Of a stretch of DNA of 23,471 nucleotides, positions 12,720 through 20,249 are shown in pieces (within the stretch, counting starts at the first letter, position 1; each line of letters starts with the position of its first letter). Source of the DNA: a virus. The notes beneath the pieces are model-generated. The model did no database searches. It saw nothing but the letters and a program-made list of their open reading frames with translations, and was not told the origin of the DNA. Both the position numbers and the translations under genes were made by a program. The stretch spans positions 1-23,471 of the IMG/VR virus record IMGVR_UViG_3300031857_001433. One strand, written 5' to 3'.

Positions 12720-14440
12720 ATGAACCTCGCCCAATATCCGTTAGATGTGTTGTTAAGTGGTGTGGCTGAAGAGGGTAGATCTGACTGACTGTCTAAGTAG
12801 CCACGCATGACTGGTGATAGTGCGTTTAAAACCGCTGGTGGGTAACCAAAGGCAAGGTAGCCGGTACCAGGGGTTGTAGCAATAACAAGGATTGCAAAGC
12901 CGTAGCGTTGTCCAGCCTGGAACGTTACAGAAGAACTTAGATTTCTTGTGTAAACAGTGTTACGTGTTCCAAAAATAGTAATGTCGTTTGCTGTGCTTGC
13001 CAACAGTGTGGCTGTAGTCTCATCAAAAGAGTAAACACCCATCTTAATAAGGGTAGCGCCAGTAGTTGCTGTACCAGCAGATGCCACCGCTACAGTTGAT
13101 GCGGTATGGGTGTGAAGCGGGCTAAAGAAGCTCCAGTAAACAGTTCCGCTAGTAAACGAGGCAGAACGGTTGTCATAACGAGGGGCTACATCGATGTATG
13201 TATCAGACAACTCCATACGAGCCTGCACTCGATTAATAAGAGCTATCTCTCCAGAAGCATTTGGCAACGTAAGTGTACGGTCTGCAGTTGGGTCTGTTAC
13301 TTGAAGGGTAGTCTCAAACGCATCTGCGGTTGCTCCTTCAAAAACAATTGAAGATCCAACAGTAAGACCACTAAAGGTTGGGGTTGTAATAGTTCCACCT
13401 AAAGAAACCGTGTCAGTTCCAATAGTTATAGAGGAGTTCGCTAACTTAACGTTAGTCACATTTCCATCAACTATTTTTGCTGTAGTAACAGTGTTGTCGG
13501 TTGGGGTACGGGTGTCGGAGAGTCGAGTATCTGTTCCATAAACAACTTCTGTTGCTGAAGCGTTTCCAGTAGCGGGAATGTCTTTTGTAGATGACGTTCC
13601 AAGACCAGTAACTTGAGTGTTTGCAATTGACAATAATGTTTGATCAATACCAATAACTGCAGCAATATTTGTTCCAGTATTTGTTATAGGACCTGTTACA
13701 GATACAACTCCTGTAGCCCCAGTAGGGCCAGTAGGACCGGTTACTGTTGAGTCAGCTCCCGTAGGACCGGTTGGACCAGTAGGTCCTGTGGGACCAGTAG
13801 GACCAGTTACATTAGAGTCTGCGCCTGTTGGACCGGTTGGTCCTGTGGGCCCTGTTGCTCCAACAATTTGACCAGCGCTGTACCAAGTTGTTCCATCCCA
13901 AACGTACACATCTCCATCTGCATCAACAATATACGCATCGTTAATGTCATTTCCTGTTGACGGAAGATCAACAACGTTAGCAACACTACCTATTAAAGTA
14001 ATAGGAACACCTTGAGGACCTTGTGGTCCAGTAGGTCCAGTAGGTCCGGTTGGTCCAGTTACTGTTGAATCTGCGCCGGTTGGTCCAGTTGAACCCGTAG
14101 GACCCGTTGGTCCAGTTGGACCAGTTGGTCCAGTTGGACCCGTTACACCTTGAGGAATTCCAAAATTATAAATTGCCGATGAAGCTGTTCCAGTATTAGT
14201 TACTGTTGCTGATGCTCCAGGACCTAATGTTGTTACTGCACCAATAGTGGCTGTAGAACTTGGACCAGTAGGACCAGTTACACCTGAAGAGTATTGAAGA
14301 CCAGACCACGGAGTTGTACCTGTGCCAACTTTAAATCTACCAGTATCAAATTCATAACCAACTTCACCTTGTGAAAGTGTTGGGTTATTAGTTGTCCAGT
14401 TAGCTGCGGTGTCACGTCTGAATTGAATCTTTACAGCCAT
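12716..14440 (-). CDS. Collagen-like tail fibre with Mtd-type N-terminal domain
   Basis: A 574-residue fibre. Residues 1-50 ('VKIQFRRDTAANWTTNNPTL', 'GEVGYEFDTGRFKVGTG', 'PWSGLQYSSG') match the N-terminal domain of phage tropism determinants (Mtd_N type), which attaches fibres to the tail. Gly-X-Y repeats, mostly Gly-Pro-Thr, then fill three blocks (about 55-60, 95-155 and 195-250) separated by globular inserts, one with 'YIVDADGDVYVWDGTTWY'. Residues 260-390 hold the 'ALINR'-type shaft ('TLTLPNASGEIALINR'), and the last 170 residues form a beta-rich head ('SASFTSGTVYWSFFSPLHTH', 'AGQRYGFAILVIAT'). It starts directly after the stop of the short collagen-like gene (TAA then ATG), with AGGAG just upstream. 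A host-recognition fibre is the natural reading. Confidence 0.85.
   Translation of the reverse strand: MAVKIQFRRDTAANWTTNNPTLSQGEVGYEFDTGRFKVGTGTTPWSGLQYSSGVTGPTGPSSTATIGAVTTLGPGASATVTNTGTASSAIYNFGIPQGVTGPTGPTGPTGPTGPTGSTGPTGADSTVTGPTGPTGPTGPQGPQGVPITLIGSVANVVDLPSTGNDINDAYIVDADGDVYVWDGTTWYSAGQIVGATGPTGPTGPTGADSNVTGPTGPTGPTGPTGPTGADSTVTGPTGPTGATGVVSVTGPITNTGTNIAAVIGIDQTLLSIANTQVTGLGTSSTKDIPATGNASATEVVYGTDTRLSDTRTPTDNTVTTAKIVDGNVTNVKLANSSITIGTDTVSLGGTITTPTFSGLTVGSSIVFEGATADAFETTLQVTDPTADRTLTLPNASGEIALINRVQARMELSDTYIDVAPRYDNRSASFTSGTVYWSFFSPLHTHTASTVAVASAGTATTGATLIKMGVYSFDETTATLLASTANDITIFGTRNTVYTRNLSSSVTFQAGQRYGFAILVIATTPGTGYLAFGYPPAVLNALSPVMRGYLDSQSDLPSSATPLNNTSNGYWARFI
13690..13860 (-). repeat. 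Gly-Pro-Thr collagen-like repeat block 1
   Basis: Nine-base units coding mainly Gly-Pro-Thr, interrupted by 'GADSNVT' and 'GADSTVT' spacers. Codons vary (GGT, GGA, GGC, GGG for Gly), so the amino-acid repeat is kept while the DNA repeat is imperfect. Confidence 0.9.
14008..14152 (-). repeat. Gly-Pro-Thr collagen-like repeat block 2
   Basis: A second block in the same fibre, coding '[13 protein letters not shown]' units with one GSTG and a GADSTVT spacer, ending in 'GPQGPQGVP'. Confidence 0.9.
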
Positions 14441-14797
14441 TTACACTCCTAATGCATTTCCGCAGTCGATTGTGGGAGTACCACCATATATTGTAGAGGC
14501 TTGACCGCCATCTATATTCTGAAAAATAGGACCAGTTGGTCCTGTTGGTCCGGTGGGACCTGTAGGACCAGTAACAGCGGGACCTGTAGGTCCCAAAGGT
14601 CCTGTTGGTCCGGTAGATCCAGTTGGTCCAGTTAAACCTAAAGGTCCAGTCGGACCAGTGGGACCTAAAGGTCCAGTTGGTCCAGTTGCTCCTTGAGAGT
14701 TACTGATACGCCAAACTGATCCATCCCAGTACCAAGTAACATCGCCAACCGTAAACAGTTCGTTTAGCGCAGGGCTATTAGGGAAGTCAATTGGCAT
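14441..14797 (-). CDS. Short collagen-like fibre protein, 118 residues
   Basis: Residues 1-34 ('[19 protein letters not shown]', '[12 protein letters not shown]') form a small 'yp-d.W..n' domain often seen before collagen-like parts in phage fibres; residues 36-93 are Gly-Pro-Thr/Leu triplets; the last 25 residues are '[16 protein letters not shown]' and '[12 protein letters not shown]', an end commonly seen in aquatic phage fibres. It sits directly before the long collagen-like fibre, which starts at the next base after its stop. The ribosome binding site is weak. It may be a partner that trimerises with the larger fibre. Confidence 0.8.
   Translation of the reverse strand: MPIDFPNSPALNELFTVGDVTWYWDGSVWRISNSQGATGPTGPLGPTGPTGPLGLTGPTGSTGPTGPLGPTGPAVTGPTGPTGPTGPTGPIFQNIDGGQASTIYGGTPTIDCGNALGV
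14527..14695 (-). repeat. Gly-Pro-Thr/Leu repeat block 3
   Basis: Collagen-type triplets in the short fibre gene, with '[11 protein letters not shown]' units. The Leu-containing triplets set it apart from the blocks in the longer fibre. Confidence 0.9.
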
Positions 14798-14819
14798 AGG
14801 AAAAAGTGTATCTCTTTAC

Positions 14820-15506
14820 TTATTCAAAAGTCTTCTTAACCCACCAGTGCTTTCTATATCCACCAGTTATGTACTTAGATATAGACCAAATCTGTTTATC
14901 AGCCCAGTCAGGATCGTACTCTGCTACTTCCGATTTCCATCCTTCTCTTTTTATAGGTACCACCTGAATGATTGGAGTGCCTTCAGGGATAACTCCTTCA
15001 AAACCTTCTTTTAAAAAGAAGGGGATACCCCCACCGGCTGAAAATCCATCAGATTCTACAAAACCATTGGTTGTAGTAAAGGGCAGATCAAATCTATTAA
15101 ATGGGTGAGTAAATAAGCAGCTATACCCTTCCGGAACTTCTATTCCCCAAGTTGTGTTCCAAGCATATAGATCGTGATCGTGACCTGCTGGTCTAGGTAA
15201 TTCAGTAGCCATGTCTTTTGGACGAACTTCTAACGGAGAAGATATTTGGTTTCTTGCACCATTCCAAGCAAATCCAACCCTACCGTTTTTTCGTTCTATA
15301 AGAACATCCCCGGGCAAGGTAATGCAGTAGCCGGCAGTCATTGCTTCTAAAAATGGAATACAAAGTTTTATGTCTTTGTTTACTCCTCCACCTTCAAGAA
15401 TTTCAGGCTTACCACTACGCCAACGTTTTGATTTTTTGTACCAATCTGGAACAAATGCTCGTGCAGGCTTAGGGGGAGAGTGCAGCTTAGCCACACTCTC
15501 TTCCAT
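14820..15506 (-). CDS. Conserved aquatic-phage-type protein, 228 residues
   Basis: The sequence agrees with a protein family I recall from cyanophages and other marine phages (possibly DUF6065; name from memory). Shared pattern: 'FVPDWYKKSKRW' near the start, 'CIPFLEAMTAGYCITLPGDV', 'WGIEVPEGYSCLFTHPFN' and near the end 'IPEGTPIIQVVPIKREGW'. No catalytic motif is obvious; the fold is probably beta-rich. The start ATG (15506) lacks a strong ribosome binding site, lying 20 bases after the membrane-protein stop. In other phages such genes sit among structural or host-interaction genes, but no function is established to my knowledge. Confidence 0.65.
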   Translation of the reverse strand: MEESVAKLHSPPKPARAFVPDWYKKSKRWRSGKPEILEGGGVNKDIKLCIPFLEAMTAGYCITLPGDVLIERKNGRVGFAWNGARNQISSPLEVRPKDMATELPRPAGHDHDLYAWNTTWGIEVPEGYSCLFTHPFNRFDLPFTTTNGFVESDGFSAGGGIPFFLKEGFEGVIPEGTPIIQVVPIKREGWKSEVAEYDPDWADKQIWSISKYITGGYRKHWWVKKTFE

Positions 15507-15526
15507 AGCTCTAAAAGTTATCTTTT

Positions 15527-16477
15527 TCAGAGGATTCCTCCGTAATATAAAGTAATTCCCATTAAAATTATCGGAATTACTAAAGCAAAGATGGCTTTGT
15601 AGTAGTCCTTAAGAGGAGTTCTAAAGTAACTTTTACCAACTACTAAACATTTATGGGCTGGGGACAGCATGTAGCCAGCGTAGTCAAAAGCAAAGAATAG
15701 TGGCAAAGTTTCAACGCCAAATACCCCTACAGAAAGTACAACAAAACCAGCAAACTTACTACTGCTTCCTAGAGCAAAACTGGCTAGAAAACCGGTAGCA
15801 GCAACTAAAAATAGTAGATTGTGTTGATGAGCGTCTTCTAACCACGCATTAATAGTTTCTATATTTGCTTTAATAATGTTGCTAAGAACAATAACAATTG
15901 CCGTAAATACCAAAACTCTAGCGTAATCTATTAGCTGTTTACGATCTCGTTTCCAGTCGGCTTCAATTTGCCAAGGCTCTTTGTCTTTCTTTTTTAAAGG
16001 TTTTTCTGGAATTGATATCTCAATATCGTCTTCTTTTAAAACCTTAAATATGTAGAACAAAATAACAATTCCCGCAGTAGCTAATAGCGGCCATGTTTTA
16101 CCTAGAAGCTCCCAATAACTAAGGCTGAGAGCTGCCATAGGTAGTAAAACAGTTGCCTCTAGCGGAGACCAAAAATAAAAGTGATGCGTAGATAGATAAT
16201 CAATAATTCCGTAGTTCTTACGTTTTTTATAATCATCTGGGGCAATAGTGTCTAGAGCACCTGCCGATACAGCGACGCGACCTGAAATCGGTAGTACGCC
16301 CGAGAACAGAGAGATAAGAGCAACAACTGCTCTTTTTGATTTTATAGTTGTGGCAATCCAAGCATAGAAGGGCATAAATATTTGGCTCTTCTTTGCCGCA
16401 AAGGACAAAGCCATAACTGAAGCAAGAAGTAGAAGGTATTGCTGATTATCCAGCAACAACGAGGATGTAAACTCCAT
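15527..16477 (-). CDS. Multi-pass membrane protein, DUF401-like permease
   Basis: A 316-residue integral membrane protein with about eight or nine hydrophobic segments (around residues 12-30, 48-66, 100-120, 128-148, 186-206, 222-240, 244-270, 292-312) and a hydrophilic Lys/Glu loop at 150-185. Two motifs recall the DUF401 family of bacterial and archaeal permease-like proteins: 'GVLPISGRVAVSAGALD' after an early helix, and 'GYMLSPAHKCLVVGKSYF' near the end; 'HFYFWSPL' also fits. It would place a transporter in the host membrane; the substrate is unknown. Its ATG (16477) lies 32 bases inside the end of the U32-methyltransferase gene, so the two are probably expressed together. Such a permease is not an expected tail gene. 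Confidence 0.65.
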   Translation of the reverse strand: MEFTSSLLLDNQQYLLLLASVMALSFAAKKSQIFMPFYAWIATTIKSKRAVVALISLFSGVLPISGRVAVSAGALDTIAPDDYKKRKNYGIIDYLSTHHFYFWSPLEATVLLPMAALSLSYWELLGKTWPLLATAGIVILFYIFKVLKEDDIEISIPEKPLKKKDKEPWQIEADWKRDRKQLIDYARVLVFTAIVIVLSNIIKANIETINAWLEDAHQHNLLFLVAATGFLASFALGSSSKFAGFVVLSVGVFGVETLPLFFAFDYAGYMLSPAHKCLVVGKSYFRTPLKDYYKAIFALVIPIILMGITLYYGGIL

Positions 16478-18089
16478 TCCACCATAACCTTTCGTTCTCG
16501 ATACTGTTAAGTATCTTTTTAGAGTATACGGGTGTAAGACCCGCGGCTTTTACCGCGTCGTCTGCAGCCCGTACCGTATCTGTCCAATTCGCGTCATCGA
16601 ACACCAGGATGGCCTGCTTGGCGAAGCAGTCCCTATAACGGGTCACGGTCTTATATATATGCTCGTACTCGTGAGGTCCATCATAGAAAAATAAATCTAC
16701 ATCTTTGATAGTAGACACATCAACTTCGTGCACATCTTCATTAATAATGTGCACCTTGTTGTTGCCGATATAAGGGGCTATATTCTTTTCAAATTCATTT
16801 TGATCATTTGGAGGCAGCTCGCCGTGTCGCTCTTCTACAGGCTGAAGGTCCTCTTCCCACATATCAATGAAATAGGCTTCGAGGTTATTGCCCGCTAAAG
16901 CAGCCGCACCGGTTGCGCCTAGATACGCTCCAACCTCAAGGTAAACCTTAGATTGTGAGGCTAAACCGTTTAAGAGCTGCTGAACTCTACGGCTAGTCAA
17001 ACCAGGAATGTCGATGTCCAGTTTTCTATTGACAGAGTCAACCAGCTCTCGGGTTACCACTAGGGTCCTGGGTTGGCGCTTATCTCCGTACTTAGCTGCA
17101 ACAATCTTGTCGCAGTATCCGCAGTCCCAGCAGTCAAATTTGCAAGTGCGAATTTTTTTACGCCAGATGTCTATAGGTTTATCTACCAAGTTAGTCTCTT
17201 CAATAAAATCTTTAAAATGGTCAAAAAGTATTTCTTTACCGGCTGCATAGTTTTTGATAATTTGCATAGTCTCTCTGAGACGAGACTTGGACTCTCTTCC
17301 ATGCATCTTTATAACGTCTATGCCTAGATCGGTAAAAAAGTACTCCCAATCTTCACGCCATGGTGGGAAATTAGCTGTTTTTAAAGGCACTGCTTGATCT
17401 TCGTATGTCCACTTCATACATGAAACGTGGCTAACAGGGTCGTGAAAATATTGTGGACCGTCTGTACGAGTGTTGTTAAATTGATAGTGCTCATCCATCA
17501 TAGGGCATCCACCAAGACACCCCTCGTTGGCTAAAAGAGATAATTTAACTCCGTACTGTTCTTTAGCCTTTTTAAATCTCAGTAACTTTTCGTGATCTCT
17601 CATTAGATCTCGATCTAAGTTTATATAGTTAAACCCAGCCTTGGCTAAATGAGATATTTCTCTGGGTTCATTTACGTTTCTTAAAATAGTATTTTTAATA
17701 AAAATGCCGGGGAAAGCGTCTTGAATTTGACCCGTAGCTACCCAATGGGTGTGCGGAATAGTTACCGATTGTATGCCGGCATCATACAAAGGTTTAAAGT
17801 TTTGAATAAATAGATCTAAATTTTCTTGAGATGGGCGAACGTAAATATTGTTAAACACAGCAGATGCTGTAACCCCAGTAACTTCTTGTATATATAGGGC
17901 AAGTTGATTTAGGTAATCCCAGTCTTCTTCACGACCGTTAAATACGTCCCCCATAGCGTCTTGAGTAAAAGGAGGAATGCGACAGGTAAAATAAAAATCA
18001 TAAATATAAGGCTTATAGTCAATTAAAAAATTTATAAATTGTTCTGTCTCTGCTTCAGCCAATTTAGGGTTTAACGGAACGGTAAACAA
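16446..18089 (-). CDS. U32-like cysteine-rich domain fused to SAM-dependent methyltransferase
   Basis: A 547-residue protein in two parts. Residues 1-330 look like a TIM-barrel of the U32 type (PrtC/RlhA/UbiU-UbiV group): 'AKAGFNYINLDRDLMRDH', 'LSLLANEGCLGGCPM' and 'DVIKMHGRESKSRLRETM'. Cysteines at about 191, 195, 224, 316, 320, 323 and 326 could hold an iron-sulphur cluster, as in UbiU/UbiV. Residues 380-547 form a class I methyltransferase (Methyltransf_24-like): 'VYLEVGAYLGATGAAAL' (motif I), 'FIDMWEED', 'FYDGPHEYEHI', 'ILVFDDANW'. The likely start is TTG (18089-18087), six bases after AAGGA. The U32 assignment is moderate; radical-SAM-like or DUF barrel relatives are alternatives. U32 relatives of this group act as oxygen-independent hydroxylases on RNA or quinones. 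Substrate here is unknown. Confidence 0.65.
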   Translation of the reverse strand: MFTVPLNPKLAEAETEQFINFLIDYKPYIYDFYFTCRIPPFTQDAMGDVFNGREEDWDYLNQLALYIQEVTGVTASAVFNNIYVRPSQENLDLFIQNFKPLYDAGIQSVTIPHTHWVATGQIQDAFPGIFIKNTILRNVNEPREISHLAKAGFNYINLDRDLMRDHEKLLRFKKAKEQYGVKLSLLANEGCLGGCPMMDEHYQFNNTRTDGPQYFHDPVSHVSCMKWTYEDQAVPLKTANFPPWREDWEYFFTDLGIDVIKMHGRESKSRLRETMQIIKNYAAGKEILFDHFKDFIEETNLVDKPIDIWRKKIRTCKFDCWDCGYCDKIVAAKYGDKRQPRTLVVTRELVDSVNRKLDIDIPGLTSRRVQQLLNGLASQSKVYLEVGAYLGATGAAALAGNNLEAYFIDMWEEDLQPVEERHGELPPNDQNEFEKNIAPYIGNNKVHIINEDVHEVDVSTIKDVDLFFYDGPHEYEHIYKTVTRYRDCFAKQAILVFDDANWTDTVRAADDAVKAAGLTPVYSKKILNSIENERLWWNGVYILVVAG

Positions 18090-18091
18090 GT

Positions 18092-18499
18092 TTAATCCTT
18101 ATAGTAGTCGTTATACGGGACATAGCAGTCTATCTTATTTCTTAAAGAAAGAGCTTTTTCTCTATCTTCAGAAGTAAGGGTGTACTTGTACTTTATCACC
18201 TCCGGATCAACTTCCCCTGTAGATTTGTTTACTACTTGTGGCACTTTTTCTAAATAGCGGTCTTTTAATTGCTCGTAAACTTCGGTATTTGGGCGCACAG
18301 TTATTTGAGAAACGTTTTCTGGGACCTCTACAAATCTCCAAGCAAATGCTTCTTCTTTAGTCAGTTCAACCCTAGAGCATCTAGCAGGATCCACATCAGA
18401 CTCTACTATGACCGCTAAATATGACCTACCAATTTCTTTAAATTTAAACAGATCTTTATATTTTAAATAATCGTCTAGAAATATAGCAAAGTACTTCAT
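18092..18499 (-). CDS. Hypothetical protein, 135 residues
   Basis: Not recognised. It starts at ATG 18499, four bases before the end of the coiled-coil gene (ATGA), and ends two bases before the TTG start of the U32-methyltransferase gene. The first 50 residues ('YFAIFLDDYLKYKDLFKFKE', 'YLAVIVESDVDP') look alpha-beta; a central 'SQITVRPNTEVYEQLKDRYLEK' is strand-helix; Tyr and acidic residues are frequent. Its position suggests a partner of neighbouring proteins, nothing more. Confidence 0.65.
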   Translation of the reverse strand: MKYFAIFLDDYLKYKDLFKFKEIGRSYLAVIVESDVDPARCSRVELTKEEAFAWRFVEVPENVSQITVRPNTEVYEQLKDRYLEKVPQVVNKSTGEVDPEVIKYKYTLTSEDREKALSLRNKIDCYVPYNDYYKD

Positions 18500-19266
18500 T
18501 CAATTTCCTTTACCGCTTCCTTACGTATTTTGTAAAGGTCTAAAACAGGTAAATCATTTTTAAGAGAAGGTAAAATTGCCTGTTCAATTCTTCCCATTTC
18601 AATTTTCATTTGATTACCGTAACTAATTGCAAGTTGTAAAGTTTCCTTAGCCGCGTTGTTATCCATCTGCAGTATGGCGTCCATATTACCTATTCCAATT
18701 TGACCATAAGCCATCAAATCTAAAGAGGCCTGTCTTGCTAGTCTTACTATCCAATGATCCCTCTCTAGTTGAGAGTTTAAATACGGGTCTCTAATTGCGT
18801 CTAGTAAATCGGTACCATCTTCTAGATACGCAGATCCATCATCATACATTTCTTGAATCATTCTGAGGTATTGATCACGTTCGTATATTGTTTGACTCAT
18901 ACGACGCATGATTATAAGTCGTTCACGATCTAAATCTTTTATACGAGTTTTACATAATTTTTTAAACGCTACGGAGTCTGACTCATTTGCTCGTTCTTGC
19001 TCATAGTCTATTTCAGCTAATTTTTCTTCTAACTTTAGGACATGAACTTCTAAAGCCTCTTCACGAGAACGGAGTTCTAAAAGAAATTGTTTAAACTTTT
19101 GATATGGCGTAATCTGAGCATCGCCAACAAAATGCCTAGTTTTAAAATCAGATTGACTGTGCTCATAATTTGTCGCAACTTCAAGCCACTTCTGTTGCGT
19201 GTCTGTTAAATGTTCTTTATTAGTCCCAATAGGACCAGGCAAAAGTTCTTGTTTTCTTTGCTCCAT
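18496..19266 (-). CDS. Coiled-coil protein, 256 residues
   Basis: The ATG at 19266 is preferred over the in-frame TTG at 19278 because GGAG stands six bases before it. The central part (residues 60-150) is a long coiled-coil rich in Glu, Arg and Lys: 'YQKFKQFLLELRSREEALE', 'KLEEKLAEIDYEQER', 'RERLIIMRRMSQTIYERDQYL'. The C-terminal part contains 'LDLMAYGQIGIGNMDAIL' and 'MDNNAAKETLQLAISYGNQM'. I recall similar proteins next to fibre genes in marine phages, but no function is known. It overlaps the downstream 135-residue gene by four bases. A consensus-like TATAAT (19283-19278) lies just before the start, without a -35 box. Confidence 0.7.
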   Translation of the reverse strand: MEQRKQELLPGPIGTNKEHLTDTQQKWLEVATNYEHSQSDFKTRHFVGDAQITPYQKFKQFLLELRSREEALEVHVLKLEEKLAEIDYEQERANESDSVAFKKLCKTRIKDLDRERLIIMRRMSQTIYERDQYLRMIQEMYDDGSAYLEDGTDLLDAIRDPYLNSQLERDHWIVRLARQASLDLMAYGQIGIGNMDAILQMDNNAAKETLQLAISYGNQMKIEMGRIEQAILPSLKNDLPVLDLYKIRKEAVKEIE

Positions 19267-19290
19267 AGTAATCTCCAATTATAGTATAAG

Positions 19291-20241
19291 TTAGTCACGC
19301 CAAGCACATGCGCCGGAAGAGCGCCCGCTAATACCCGATCCTCTCGGTTGCATTGTAGAACTGCCTTCAAATCCTGAATCTGTGGAATAGTTCCATCTCC
19401 AAGCACGGTTATTTTGAGCTCCGTCAAACATACCTAGCATGTAGGCATGTGCCTGACCCATGTCTAGATTTTCTTCCCCAGAGTTAGCAATAGGTTTGCT
19501 GTGGTTAGAAACAACACTATCCGTAGCATAGTTCCATTTACGAAACGCGTTTCCTCCGTTATACGATCCCTCGTTGCCGGCCCAACCAAAACCAATTTTA
19601 GAACTATGTCCTTTTTGTTGGTGATGGTTTGCCGCAGAAGCCACGCCAGATTGAGCTTCGGTAGCATAAGTAAACTTTGTTGTTGTCCCTGAACCATTCC
19701 AAACATAGCCGTAGTTTTCACCATAGTGGTGTCCAGCGTTAGAATCGTTTAGCGCAGAGGACCCAATAGTTCCTGCAAAACCCTCAGTAGCAAGGTTAAA
19801 CTTTGAAATTGTAGTGCTATTGCCAAATACATACGCCATCATTCCAAAACCGGTAACTGGATCTGAGGACTGCATACCTTCAGAGTCGTCATAGGTTTGG
19901 GGCATAGAGAAATCTCCAGTGTTTACGTTAGTTCTCATGTTGTATGAGGAAGCGGTTGAATAGCCTCCCATACCGCCAGTGTTCCAAACAAAGTGACGGT
20001 TTGCGTTGTGACTTGACCCAATATACCCTCCAGCAGATGAAATCAAGTTACCCTGATCTACTGCAGAGTCTGTGGAGTGTTGAATATAGTTAACGTTAGT
20101 CCAAGGCTGGCTATTAATATAGCCACCTACAAGATACCCGCGGGTAATCACCTGTCGTAAAAGAAAACTCTTAACGCCTCTTGAACGACCGCCAATTACT
20201 CCGGTACCACCACCGCGACTAGTAAGGTTAAAAAAGGGCAT
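19291..20241 (-). CDS. Fibre/adhesin protein with propeller-like repeats
   Basis: A 316-residue protein rich in Gly, Ser, Asn and aromatic residues. It holds about five imperfect repeats of some 45-60 residues, each closing with a motif such as 'KFNLATEGF', 'KFTYATEAQSG', 'KWNYATDSVV' and 'RWNYSTDSGF', with 'YGYVWNG' or 'FGWAGNEG' strands before. Similar 'KFSFASD'-type repeats occur in aquatic phage adhesins and are expected to form a beta-propeller. The N-terminal 35 residues ('NLTSRGGGTGVIGGRSRGV', 'FLLRQVITRGYLVGG') may attach the protein to the tail. AGGAG lies five bases before the ATG, and the giant fibre stop (20250) is eight bases upstream. A receptor-binding role is inferred from repeats and context. 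Confidence 0.65.
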   Translation of the reverse strand: MPFFNLTSRGGGTGVIGGRSRGVKSFLLRQVITRGYLVGGYINSQPWTNVNYIQHSTDSAVDQGNLISSAGGYIGSSHNANRHFVWNTGGMGGYSTASSYNMRTNVNTGDFSMPQTYDDSEGMQSSDPVTGFGMMAYVFGNSTTISKFNLATEGFAGTIGSSALNDSNAGHHYGENYGYVWNGSGTTTKFTYATEAQSGVASAANHHQQKGHSSKIGFGWAGNEGSYNGGNAFRKWNYATDSVVSNHSKPIANSGEENLDMGQAHAYMLGMFDGAQNNRAWRWNYSTDSGFEGSSTMQPRGSGISGRSSGACAWRD

Positions 20242-20249
20242 TACTACTC

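Noticed and set aside
13690-14700. CRISPR-like or satellite DNA repeats
   Set aside because: The short repeats are in frame, code Gly-Pro-Thr and have no unique spacers of constant length; they are collagen-like coding repeats.
19278-19283. TATAAT as a promoter for the coiled-coil gene
   Set aside because: The box matches -10 consensus but no -35 is found at 16-18 bases, transcription would start only a few bases before the ATG, and the place is an AT-rich gene gap inside an operon.
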